DNA of 64,000 nt from Mycobacterium sp. E3198 (GTDB lineage: Bacteria > Actinomycetota > Actinomycetes > Mycobacteriales > Mycobacteriaceae). The notes under the pieces are model-generated. The model saw only the letters and a program-made list of their open reading frames with translations. It did not search any database and was not told the DNA's origin. The stretch is from assembly GCF_001667015.1 (NCBI RefSeq), contig NZ_LZIS01000095.1:1-64000 (forward strand), written 5' to 3'. A program made the translations under genes and the position numbers. Shown piece by piece: positions 35,210 through 42,791 of this stretch (within the stretch, counting starts at the first letter, position 1; each line of letters starts with the position of its first letter).

Positions 35210-36571
35210 ATGACCGGATTCTTGCGCAACAGCGACGCCTTCACCTGGGCGATGGAAAGCGATCCACGGCTGAGATCGACCGTGGTCAGCATCGTGTTGC
35301 TGCAGCACTCGCCCGACTGGGACGAAGTGCGCGAACGGTTCGACCTGATCAGCCGCACATTGCCCATGTTTCGGCAGCGGGTGGTCCCGTCGCCGCCGCC
35401 GGCCCCTCCGCACTGGGAACACGCCCCGGACTTCGACCTCGGCTACCACGTCCGGCGGGCGGCCGCTCCGGGGGCCGGCACGCTCGACGACGTCCTCGAG
35501 CTGGCCCGGTTGGCCGAGATGCAGGACTTCGACAGGGCCCGGCCGCTCTGGGAGACAACCCTCATCGATGGCCTGGAAGACGGTGGCGCGGCGGTCATTT
35601 GCAAGTTCCATCACGCCCTCACCGACGGGATCGGCGGCGTGCAGATCGCGATGCGCCTGTTCAACCTCTCCGAAGAGTGCCGCCGCGAACCGCTGCCGCC
35701 CGAGCCGCAAACATCCCGGTCATCGCCGCTCGCGGGTTATCGGGATGCGTGGAGCTATGACGCCGGGCTGCTGGCGAACGCCGTCGCGACAGCGGTCAAA
35801 GCGACCCCGCGGCTGCTCTACAGCGGCGTACGCCGGCCCGTCGCGACGGCCCGCTCGGCGGCGGCCACCGCGGCATCGTTCTATCGGACCGTTCGGCCGA
35901 TAAGTCGCACCGGTTCCCCGCTGCTCACCGAGCGCGGCCTGATCCGTCGTCTGATGGTGCACCAGGTGCCGATGCAGCAACTGCGCGAGGCGGCGCACCG
36001 CTCCGGTGGGGCACTCAACGATGCGTTCGTCGCCGGGGTCGCCGGCGGCCTGCGCCGCTACCACGAAAAGCACGACGTCGAGATCGGCGACCTGCACCTC
36101 ACGATGCCGATCAGCCTGCGGACGGAGTCGGATGACATGGGCGGCAACCGGATCACGCTGATGCGGTTCGACGTTCCCGTGGGCGAGACCGAGCCGACGG
36201 CACGCATTCAGGCAATCCACCGGCGGGCCGGCGCGGTGCGCGCCGAACGGTCCCTGCCTTACACCCAGCTGATTGCCGGCGCTTTGAACTTGATGCCACG
36301 CTGGTACATCGGTTCCGTGCTGCGCCACGTCGATTTCCTCGCCAGCGACGTGCCCGGCGTGCCGGTGCCGGTCTTTTTGGGCGGCGCGCCGGTGCGCGCG
36401 CAATACGCGTTCGGCCCGACGATCGGCTCGGCGGTCAATGTCACCCTGCTCACCTACGTCGACACCTGTGCCCTGGGCATCGACGTCGATACCGCCGCCA
36501 TCCCCGACTACGACATCTTCTATGAGGCGCTGGTCGCCGGTTTCGACGAGGTCTTAGCCCTCGCGGGCTGA
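35210..36571 (+). CDS. Wax ester synthase / diacylglycerol acyltransferase (WS/DGAT)
   Basis: This 453-residue WS/DGAT family member has the catalytic motif HHALTDG near residues 133-139, with the N-terminal NSDAFTWAMESDPRLRST segment and C-terminal VPGVPVPVFLGG. It is distant from the enzyme at 13316. ATG 35210 is selected, preceded by GGAG; longer TTG starts upstream have no ribosome site. It lies 110 bp after the AhpD-like gene. In M. tuberculosis, Rv1760 in this neighbourhood is also a WS/DGAT. Predicted role: acyl transfer from acyl-CoA to diacylglycerol or alcohol. Confidence 0.85.
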   Translation: MTGFLRNSDAFTWAMESDPRLRSTVVSIVLLQHSPDWDEVRERFDLISRTLPMFRQRVVPSPPPAPPHWEHAPDFDLGYHVRRAAAPGAGTLDDVLELARLAEMQDFDRARPLWETTLIDGLEDGGAAVICKFHHALTDGIGGVQIAMRLFNLSEECRREPLPPEPQTSRSSPLAGYRDAWSYDAGLLANAVATAVKATPRLLYSGVRRPVATARSAAATAASFYRTVRPISRTGSPLLTERGLIRRLMVHQVPMQQLREAAHRSGGALNDAFVAGVAGGLRRYHEKHDVEIGDLHLTMPISLRTESDDMGGNRITLMRFDVPVGETEPTARIQAIHRRAGAVRAERSLPYTQLIAGALNLMPRWYIGSVLRHVDFLASDVPGVPVPVFLGGAPVRAQYAFGPTIGSAVNVTLLTYVDTCALGIDVDTAAIPDYDIFYEALVAGFDEVLALAG

Positions 36572-36764
36572 ATCGCTCGATCCCGAAAGGGTCACAAGCG
36601 CATATCGATACCGGCGGCGGTCTGGCACAAACTCGTTCACTCCGCAAATCATTGCACAGGGCGCCTTTTCGGAAACCCCGGCGCGACGATGCGTAGGAGA
36701 ACGGATTCTCTTCCGCTATGCGCGTAGGGGATTTCGTTCCGGCGCAACAGGAGGTATCGACAGC

Positions 36765-37052
36765 ATGATGGGGAACTGGGTGCCTGCCCAGACAACGTAT
36801 GGCCCGAATTCCGGCCGCATTCTCGACACCGCGCGAGGCATTCTCATCGGCCTTCGCCGCTGCCCGTCGCACGCGGCTTTCGATGAATTGCACAGCGCGG
36901 CAATGCGTCACAAGGTTCCGGTATTCGCGATGGCCTGGGCGCTGGTGCACCTGGCCGGTGACGGCGAGCAGACACCCAGCTTCATCGATGCGCAGTCCGC
37001 GGCTCGCCGCGAGTGGGGTCCGCTGTTTCGGGACGCCGCGGTGGGCTGCTGA
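36765..37052 (+). CDS. Small ANTAR-domain protein
   Basis: This 95-residue protein consists almost wholly of an ANTAR-like three-helix domain (ILDTARGILIGLRRCPSHAAFDELHSAAMRHKVPVFAMAWALV). ANTAR domains bind paired hairpins in mRNA leaders to prevent termination. There is no GAF, PAS or receiver domain, so it lacks an obvious sensor. The ATG at 36765 follows AGGAGG by ten bases, an unusually strong site. Function inferred from the domain only; the target RNA is unknown. Confidence 0.7.
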   Translation: MMGNWVPAQTTYGPNSGRILDTARGILIGLRRCPSHAAFDELHSAAMRHKVPVFAMAWALVHLAGDGEQTPSFIDAQSAARREWGPLFRDAAVGC

Positions 37053-37128
37053 CGGCCCGATAAGACGTTGGGGCGGCCGCGCTCTCGAGGGGTAACTCGG
37101 CCGTCACCAACTTTTTCGGGGACCGCCC

Positions 37129-38487
37129 TCAGCGTCCGCCGTTGACCGAAGGCCGCCAGTCACCCGCCAACACGGCTTCCACGTCCCGCCCCAGGTCGGC
37201 CAGCCCGGCGAGCTCGACCTCATCGAAGTTTTGCCCGGCAGCGGTGCGCCGTACCCGCGCGAGCTGGCCGGCGATCGCCGACCGATGCTCGGGTTGCGTT
37301 GTCTGCCACGCAACCTCGCGAAGCAAGGTGAGTAACCGGGCCAGCACCGTGGGGTCGTCGGCGCCGTATCGTCGCGGCTGCGCAACGGCCATGTCGAGCA
37401 GCTCCGCGAAGCTCGGTAACCGGACCACCACCCGCGTCGCATCGCCGCACCGCAGCGTTTTGTAGCTGAGGCGGCGCTGCACCAGGCAACACAGGAGCGC
37501 TGAGCTGTAACCCAACGCGTGGACGGCCGTGGTTGGGTCGTTCACCCCGGGCGACAGGGCCTTCACCGCCACATCGGTCAGTTGACGCAGCCCGTAACCC
37601 ACGTCTTGAACGGGCGTGCGCTCGTTTCCGGTGTGCACGCAGGCCGTAACGCGCCCGTTGAGCCGTTCCAACACCTTTGCCCCGGGCGGATCAGGCGAGT
37701 CGGACAGCCACACGTAACCCAGCGGTTCGCCTGCGATGAGCCAATCCCCGGGCGTGCGGATGATGAAGACCACCGCGCCGGCCTGCTCGGCGGCCGAAGC
37801 CAAGGGGCCCGCGTCGACGCTGACCAAAAAACCGGTGGACCGCGCCCGGACCAGGGCGGCGTCGGGTGGTGGTTGCGGCACCGCCTCCGGCTCTCCGGTG
37901 GGATCCCGGGCCTGGAAGACGTCGGTCCCGGCCGCGATGGCGTCGGCACACACGGTGTGCATCATGGTTTCCACGCGGATTTCGCCCACCAGGTGCGCGA
38001 GGAAGAACACCAGTCCGACAACGCTGAGCAAAGCCAGTAGCGCGGCGACCGCGGTCGCGAGGTGCGGGACGGTGTAGACCGTTTGGCTGGGCCCGTTTTG
38101 AACGTTCTGCAGGACTGTCAGCGCGTAGGCGAACGTGGCCAGGAACAGCGCCATCGTGGTTTGCACGAAGCGATCGCGGGCGAAGGTGCGCAGCAGGCGT
38201 GGGGAGTACTGCCCGCTCGCCAGCTGCAGCGTCACGACCGTCAGCGAGAAGGTCAGTGACGTGACCGTCATCATGGCGGTCGTGATGGTGCCCAGTAACT
38301 CCCGCGCGTCGTCTACGGTGCTCCCGGAAATGATGCGCAAGTCCGGCAGCGTGTCATCGATTGCCCGGTCGAGCGCCGGCACGCCCAGTCCCGCACCGAT
38401 CGCCACGACAACGCCGATCAGCGGCACCGGCCACAATCGGGTGAGCAATGCATCGCTGACACGACTGCGCCACGTGGCCGACGGCAT
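37129..38487 (-). CDS. DUF2254 family membrane protein
   Basis: This 452-residue predicted membrane protein has four N-terminal helices (around residues 17-38, 65-85, 105-125, 145-170). Between them is the conserved TSLTFSLTVVTLQLASGQYSPRLLRTFARDRFVQ, followed by a soluble domain of about 260 residues with LTDVAVKALSPGVNDPTTAV. These are the family signatures of DUF2254, which has no proven role, though a channel or transporter is suspected. The ATG at 38487 follows GGGAGG. Confidence 0.85.
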   Translation of the reverse strand: MPSATWRSRVSDALLTRLWPVPLIGVVVAIGAGLGVPALDRAIDDTLPDLRIISGSTVDDARELLGTITTAMMTVTSLTFSLTVVTLQLASGQYSPRLLRTFARDRFVQTTMALFLATFAYALTVLQNVQNGPSQTVYTVPHLATAVAALLALLSVVGLVFFLAHLVGEIRVETMMHTVCADAIAAGTDVFQARDPTGEPEAVPQPPPDAALVRARSTGFLVSVDAGPLASAAEQAGAVVFIIRTPGDWLIAGEPLGYVWLSDSPDPPGAKVLERLNGRVTACVHTGNERTPVQDVGYGLRQLTDVAVKALSPGVNDPTTAVHALGYSSALLCCLVQRRLSYKTLRCGDATRVVVRLPSFAELLDMAVAQPRRYGADDPTVLARLLTLLREVAWQTTQPEHRSAIAGQLARVRRTAAGQNFDEVELAGLADLGRDVEAVLAGDWRPSVNGGR

Positions 38488-38604
38488 CAAGCCTCCCGTC
38501 CTGAATCGTTTGCGCTCGGGCCCTGCAGCGCCCGAGCGCCCGTGTCCCGGTCCGGTTTCGGGCCGATATAGGGGGGTTCCCGATTTTTGGTTATTGCACC
38601 GTCG

Positions 38605-39351
38605 TCAATGCATCCAGACCGGTGCGTCAAGCGCGGCGCGCAGTGCCGCGACGATGCGCTGCTCCTTGTCGAGGAAACGCTCGGTGGGCGCCGGGACCGA
38701 GATCGCGACCACCGCGCCGCCCACGGCTCGTCGCGCGACGGCCGCCGCCGAGATCCCCGCGGTGTGTTCGCCGCGGTCGAAAGCGAGTCCCGTGCGCTTG
38801 ATCTCGGCGATTTCCTCGCGCAGCCCGGCGGCGACGCCGGGACCCAACCGCGCGATCATTGCCCCGGCGTCCGCATCGGCGAGCGCCGCCAGGGCGGCTT
38901 TGCCGTTGGCTGTCGACGGCAAGGGGAACTTGACGCCGACCGCCGAGACGGCGCGCAGGCGGTGCGACGATTCGATCTGGTCGATGAACCACATCCGCTG
39001 CCCCCGCATGATCGACAGGTCGACGGTCTCGCCGCCGGTTGCGTGCGCCACCCGTTCGATCGTCGGGCGGAAGGTCGCGGCGATCTGCGCCCCGTCGGCG
39101 CTGCCAAACCCCAGCAGGCGCTCGCCGAGGGAAATGCGGCCCTGCGCGTCGACGCTGGCCAGCCCGACCTCCGCCAGGCCGACCAGCAGGCGGCGAGCCG
39201 TCGACTTGGCCAGCCCGAGCCGCTCGCCGAGGTCGACCAGCCGGAGCCGTCCGGGCTCGGCGGCGATCTCGTCGAGCGCCGCTACGGCGCGACGTAACAC
39301 CTGGATGCCTTCGTCGCGACCACTTGGCGAATTTCCTTCCGTGGACGGCAC
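38605..39351 (-). CDS. IclR family transcriptional regulator (Rv1773c-like)
   Basis: This 248-residue regulator has an N-terminal winged helix-turn-helix (LVDLGERLGLAKSTARRLLVGLAEVGLASVDAQGRISLGERLL) and a C-terminal IclR effector domain (RVAHATGGETVDLSIMRGQRMWFIDQIESSHRLR, ..GVAVRRAVGGAVVAIS in form). GTG 39351 gives 248 residues, the length of M. tuberculosis Rv1773c; the frame extends further but would cover the palindromic operator. It is divergent from the BBE oxidase across a 67-bp gap and very probably controls that unit. Confidence 0.88.
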   Translation of the reverse strand: MPSTEGNSPSGRDEGIQVLRRAVAALDEIAAEPGRLRLVDLGERLGLAKSTARRLLVGLAEVGLASVDAQGRISLGERLLGFGSADGAQIAATFRPTIERVAHATGGETVDLSIMRGQRMWFIDQIESSHRLRAVSAVGVKFPLPSTANGKAALAALADADAGAMIARLGPGVAAGLREEIAEIKRTGLAFDRGEHTAGISAAAVARRAVGGAVVAISVPAPTERFLDKEQRIVAALRAALDAPVWMH

Positions 39352-39355
39352 GATG

Positions 39356-39367
39356 ACACTATAGTGT
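39356..39367. promoter_or_regulatory. Perfect 12-bp palindrome, candidate IclR operator
   Basis: ACACTATAGTGT is perfectly self-complementary and AT-rich in an otherwise GC-rich region. It sits 4 bp from the IclR start codon and 51 bp before the oxidase start, between divergent genes, as expected for an autoregulated IclR-family operator. Confidence 0.65.
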
Positions 39368-39418
39368 TCCGCATTGCGGTCTACCAAGTACCGCTATGTG
39401 GATCCGAAGGAGCTCCAG

Positions 39419-40759
39419 ATGGGTGCGCTGCCGGCCGGACGACATTTTTTCCGCGGCGCGGACGGATACGAGTCCGCCCGCCAGAAAACCGTGTGGCACC
39501 AAAAGGTGCCCAACCGCTACCCGGAGCTGATCGTGCAGGCCGTCGACGCCGCGGACATCGTCGCGGGCCTGCGCTATGCCAAGGCCAACGGGCACAAGGT
39601 CAACGTCGTGTCGGGCGGGCACAGCTTCGCGGCCAGCCATCTGCGCGACGGCGCGGTGCTGCTCGACGTCAGCCGCCTGGACCACGCGACGATCGACGCC
39701 GAGAAGAAGACCGCGGTCGCGGGGCCCGGCAAGGGCGGCAGCCTGCTGATGGCCGAGCTGGAGGCGCAGAACCTGTTCTTCCCGGGCGGCCACTGCAAGG
39801 GCGTCTGTCTGGGCGGTTACCTGCTGCAGGGCGGGTACGGATGGAACAGCCGCATCTACGGGCCGGCCTGCGAGAGCGTCGTCGGCCTCGACGTCATCAC
39901 CGCCGACGGCGAACAGGTTCACTGCGACGCGGAGAACCACCCCGACCTGTACTTCGCCGCCCGCGGGGCCGGCCCGGGCTTCTTCGGCGTGGTCACGTCG
40001 TACTACCTGAAGCTGTACCCGCGCCCGGCGGCCTGCGGCACCAGCGTCTACGTCTACCCGTGGGACGTCGCAGACGAGGTTTACAGCTGGGCCCGCAGCA
40101 TCAGCGCCGAGGTCGACCGTCGCGTCGAGCTGCAGGCCATCGCGACCCGGAGTCTGGCGGAGATGGGCATCGACAGCCCCGGCATCGCGTTCGCGTCGCC
40201 GGCGTTCGCCGACTCCGAAGAGGAAGCCCAGCAGGCCCTCGCGATCTTCGAAACCTGCCCGGTCGTCGATCGAGCCGTGCTGAAAGTTCCTTACATGCCA
40301 AGCGATTTGCCCACGTGGTACACCGCGGTGATGACCCACTATTTGGACGATTACCGCTACACGGCGGACAACATGTGGACCTCGGCGTCGGCGGACGAGC
40401 TGCTGCCGGGAATCCGTAAGATCCTCGACACGATGCCACCGGCGCCATCCCACTTCCTGTGGCTGAACTGGGGGCCGTCGCCGGAGCGCCAAGACATGGC
40501 CTACAGCATCGAAGACGAGATCTACCTGGCCCTCTACGGCTCCTGGAAGGACGCCGCCGACGACGACAAGTACGCGGACTGGTCGGGGTCCAACATGGCC
40601 GCGATGTCGCACCTGGCCACCGGGATCCAGCTCGCCGACGAGAACCTCGGCCAGCGCCCCGCCAGGTTCGCCACCGACGAGGCCATGGCGCGGCTCGACA
40701 AGGCGCGCGCCACGTATGACCCCGACGGCCTCTTCAACAGCTGGATGGGACGACTGTAG
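39419..40759 (+). CDS. FAD-linked oxidoreductase with berberine-bridge domain (Rv1774-like)
   Basis: This 446-residue oxidase has an N-terminal FAD-binding type 4 domain: VVSGGHSFAASHLRDGAVLLDVS, GPGKGGSLLMAEL and GGHCKGVCLGGYLLQGGYGW. The His in GGHS and the Cys in VCLGG are positioned for bicovalent FAD attachment. A C-terminal BBE segment ends RATYDPDGLFNSWMGRL. ATG 39419 has AAGGAG at six bases and gives 446 residues, as in Rv1774; a TTG 45 bases upstream is less likely. The stop abuts the next gene. Role: oxidation of an alcohol, sugar or similar group to a carbonyl with O2. Confidence 0.88.
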   Translation: MGALPAGRHFFRGADGYESARQKTVWHQKVPNRYPELIVQAVDAADIVAGLRYAKANGHKVNVVSGGHSFAASHLRDGAVLLDVSRLDHATIDAEKKTAVAGPGKGGSLLMAELEAQNLFFPGGHCKGVCLGGYLLQGGYGWNSRIYGPACESVVGLDVITADGEQVHCDAENHPDLYFAARGAGPGFFGVVTSYYLKLYPRPAACGTSVYVYPWDVADEVYSWARSISAEVDRRVELQAIATRSLAEMGIDSPGIAFASPAFADSEEEAQQALAIFETCPVVDRAVLKVPYMPSDLPTWYTAVMTHYLDDYRYTADNMWTSASADELLPGIRKILDTMPPAPSHFLWLNWGPSPERQDMAYSIEDEIYLALYGSWKDAADDDKYADWSGSNMAAMSHLATGIQLADENLGQRPARFATDEAMARLDKARATYDPDGLFNSWMGRL

Positions 40760-41569
40760 ATGACCGGCGACCTTTACCTCGGCTACCGCGGCGACGACGC
40801 GAATACGCCATTTGGCAAGTTCTTCAAGCCCGAGATGGCGCCGCTGCCAACGCATGTCGTCGAGGCGCTCCAGCATGGTCCGCAAGGGTCGATGGCGCTG
40901 CCGGCGTTCGACGACGCCGCCGCCGTCGCCGAGCAGGGCTACCAGCAGACCGAGAACGGCTACGGCGTTCTCGAAGACGGCAGCTATCAGGTATCGGTGC
41001 GCACCGACATGCCCGGGGTGACCCCGGCGATGTGGTCCTGGTGGTTCGGCTGGCACGGCTGCGACACCCGCCGCTACAAGCTGTGGCATCCGCGCGCGCA
41101 TCTCTCCGCCGCGTGGAAAGACGGCGATGATGCCGGCCGTCAGGGCTCCCAGCGCTACATCGGCCGCTGGTCGATCATCAGCGAGTACATCGGCTCCACG
41201 ATGCTGAACGGCGCCATACAATTCGTCGATCCGGCCGAAATGGGCTGTCCGCCCGACGGCGACGGCGCGGTGGCGATTTGCGCGCGGTTGGGCTCCAGCG
41301 ACGCGCCGGTGGACGTGGGATGGTTCATCCACCACATCAGGTCGACGGCCAACGGCGCCGAGATGCGGTCACGATTCTGGATGGGCGGGCCGCACATCGC
41401 CGTGCGCAAGGCCCCGGGCGTCGCGTCCAAGGCGGTGCGGCCCATCGCGTCGCGGATCCTGGGCGACCCGGTGGCCAGCGGCCGCAACCTGCTGGTGCAT
41501 TGCGCCCAGGAGATGAACCACCTGGCGAGCTTCCTGCCCGTACTCTACGAACACTTCGGCGACGAGTAG
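40760..41569 (+). CDS. PhlG-like (DAPG hydrolase family) protein, Rv1775-like
   Basis: This 269-residue protein is of the diacetylphloroglucinol hydrolase fold. The Zn-site region is suggested by MWSWWFGWHGCDTRRYKLWHPRAHLSA and by the C-terminal HCAQEMNHLASFLPVLY with its His and Glu residues. PhlG cleaves a C-C bond in an acylated phloroglucinol. Its ATG follows the oxidase stop directly, so the two are co-translated. Rv1775 holds the same place in M. tuberculosis. A two-step pathway (oxidation, then C-C hydrolysis) is a reasonable inference; the substrate is unknown. Confidence 0.8.
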   Translation: MTGDLYLGYRGDDANTPFGKFFKPEMAPLPTHVVEALQHGPQGSMALPAFDDAAAVAEQGYQQTENGYGVLEDGSYQVSVRTDMPGVTPAMWSWWFGWHGCDTRRYKLWHPRAHLSAAWKDGDDAGRQGSQRYIGRWSIISEYIGSTMLNGAIQFVDPAEMGCPPDGDGAVAICARLGSSDAPVDVGWFIHHIRSTANGAEMRSRFWMGGPHIAVRKAPGVASKAVRPIASRILGDPVASGRNLLVHCAQEMNHLASFLPVLYEHFGDE

Positions 41570-41645
41570 ATCAGGCCAGGACCGCGAAAGTGCAACGGGC
41601 GACGCATTTCTCGGGTGGCCGAGTCGGTAGCCCGCACGCTCGCGG

Positions 41646-42095
41646 CTAAGCGGGTGCCGTCGGCGGGTGCGGGGCGCCGATGACCACGAACGCTTCGACC
41701 GCGGTCGCCTGCTCGAAACCCTCGACCTCCACCCGCCACTCGTAAATCCCGGGCTCCAGCGGTATTCCCGCCGGGATGTTGAGCGTGAGCGGCATGCGAA
41801 CCGAGGTGCCGTGGATCGCCCCCGGCGGCCGCCCGGCCTCCGCGGACGCCTCAAACGAGATCCGCTGCGGCCCCTGCGCTCCCATCACCACGACCGGGTC
41901 GCCGTCGGTGGTCAACAGCTGGCAGCTCAGCTTGTGCGGCTTGTTGGTCTCGTCCCAGTCGATGTCCAGGAACAGCACCAAAGCGAAAGGGGGCGTGGGT
42001 GTTTGGCATTGCCGCCAGCCCAGCCCAAGGGCGTGGACCTTCCCCGATTGGGCGTCGGCCTGCGCCGCGTCCGCGAGGAACAGGGTGATCTTCAT
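41646..42095 (-). CDS. Conserved hypothetical beta-rich protein
   Basis: This 149-residue protein starts MKITLFLADAAQADAQSGKVHALGLGW and has alternating strands, including VLFLDIDWDETNKPHKLSCQLLT and IPLEPGIYEWRVEVEGF, a beta-sandwich pattern. It has no signal peptide, membrane helix or catalytic motif. Similar short proteins are common in actinobacteria. Function unknown. Confidence 0.65.
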   Translation of the reverse strand: MKITLFLADAAQADAQSGKVHALGLGWRQCQTPTPPFALVLFLDIDWDETNKPHKLSCQLLTTDGDPVVVMGAQGPQRISFEASAEAGRPPGAIHGTSVRMPLTLNIPAGIPLEPGIYEWRVEVEGFEQATAVEAFVVIGAPHPPTAPA

Positions 42096-42281
42096 GCGCC
42101 GGCCGGAGCCATGATCGCTCTCGCGGTGCTCACCGCAAGACCCTGCCCTGCCATTGCCGCCGCCTCACGACATCCACGCGATCCGTCCCCCGATCTTGTC
42201 GGGAGGATCATACCTTCGCGTGGATCAGCGGCGGCCGGCCCCGCACCCGCTACGGCCGCTGGGCGCAGGGTGGGTCTTGCG

Positions 42282-42629
42282 CTATGCGCCGCTGGGCTTC
42301 GGCGGGGGAGTGCCGTCCTCGGTTTGGGAGAGTTTTTCGGGGCAGTACGCCGACGCCGCGATCGCCGCGAACTTGGCGGCCCCGGGGCCCTGGAACCCAG
42401 GATTCTTGTCCTGCAGGGCTTTGACGATTTCCTCGCCCGTCATCCCGTCGTCGGCCGACTTGCACACTTGCTTGCCGGCGGTGATCGCGCGGTCGGCGCT
42501 CAGGTACGTCAGCCCGGCTTGCGAAAGGGCGGTCAGGAAGGCTTGATCGTTGGCGGTGGGGTCGGCGTAGGCCGGGGCAGCCGTGCCGATTACCACGGCG
42601 GCGCTTGCCATCAACAGCACGAGTCTCAT
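42282..42629 (-). CDS. DUF732 secreted protein
   Basis: This 115-residue protein starts at ATG 42629 (MRLVLLMASAAVVIG), with a signal peptide cut near AYA-DPT. The mature part fits DUF732: NDQAFLTALSQAGLTYLSADRAITAGKQVCKS, ..GMTGEEIVKALQDKNPGF, ..AASAYCPEKL, with two conserved cysteines likely in a disulfide. Many such proteins are exported by mycobacteria; no function is established. The frame extends upstream only as shadow. Confidence 0.85.
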   Translation of the reverse strand: MRLVLLMASAAVVIGTAAPAYADPTANDQAFLTALSQAGLTYLSADRAITAGKQVCKSADDGMTGEEIVKALQDKNPGFQGPGAAKFAAIAASAYCPEKLSQTEDGTPPPKPSGA

Positions 42630-42741
42630 AGTTCCGTGATTGTTCCAAAGCGCCGATCGGCGTGCATCCGCTGTGGCCGAACGGAGCTTTAACGGCGGCC
42701 GACCAACCCATGAAATCCCGGTGATCCGAACGACCAGTCCG

Positions 42742-42791
42742 GCAGCACCGATCACTTCCCGGGCGGGCAGCACCGATCACTTCCCGGGCGG
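42742..42791. repeat. Perfect 25-bp tandem duplication
   Basis: Two identical 25-bp units (42742-42766 and 42767-42791), each containing ACCGATCACTTCCCGGGCGG, lie at the 3' end of the DUF4407 gene. The downstream copy holds a second PPGK-stop-like sequence after the real stop at 42777. It looks like recent slippage, because the units have not diverged. Confidence 0.85.

Noticed and set aside
39359..41335. A 658-codon minus-strand frame opposite the BBE oxidase
   Set aside because: The plus strand encodes two recognised proteins with matching lengths to Rv1774 and Rv1775; the frame is shadow.
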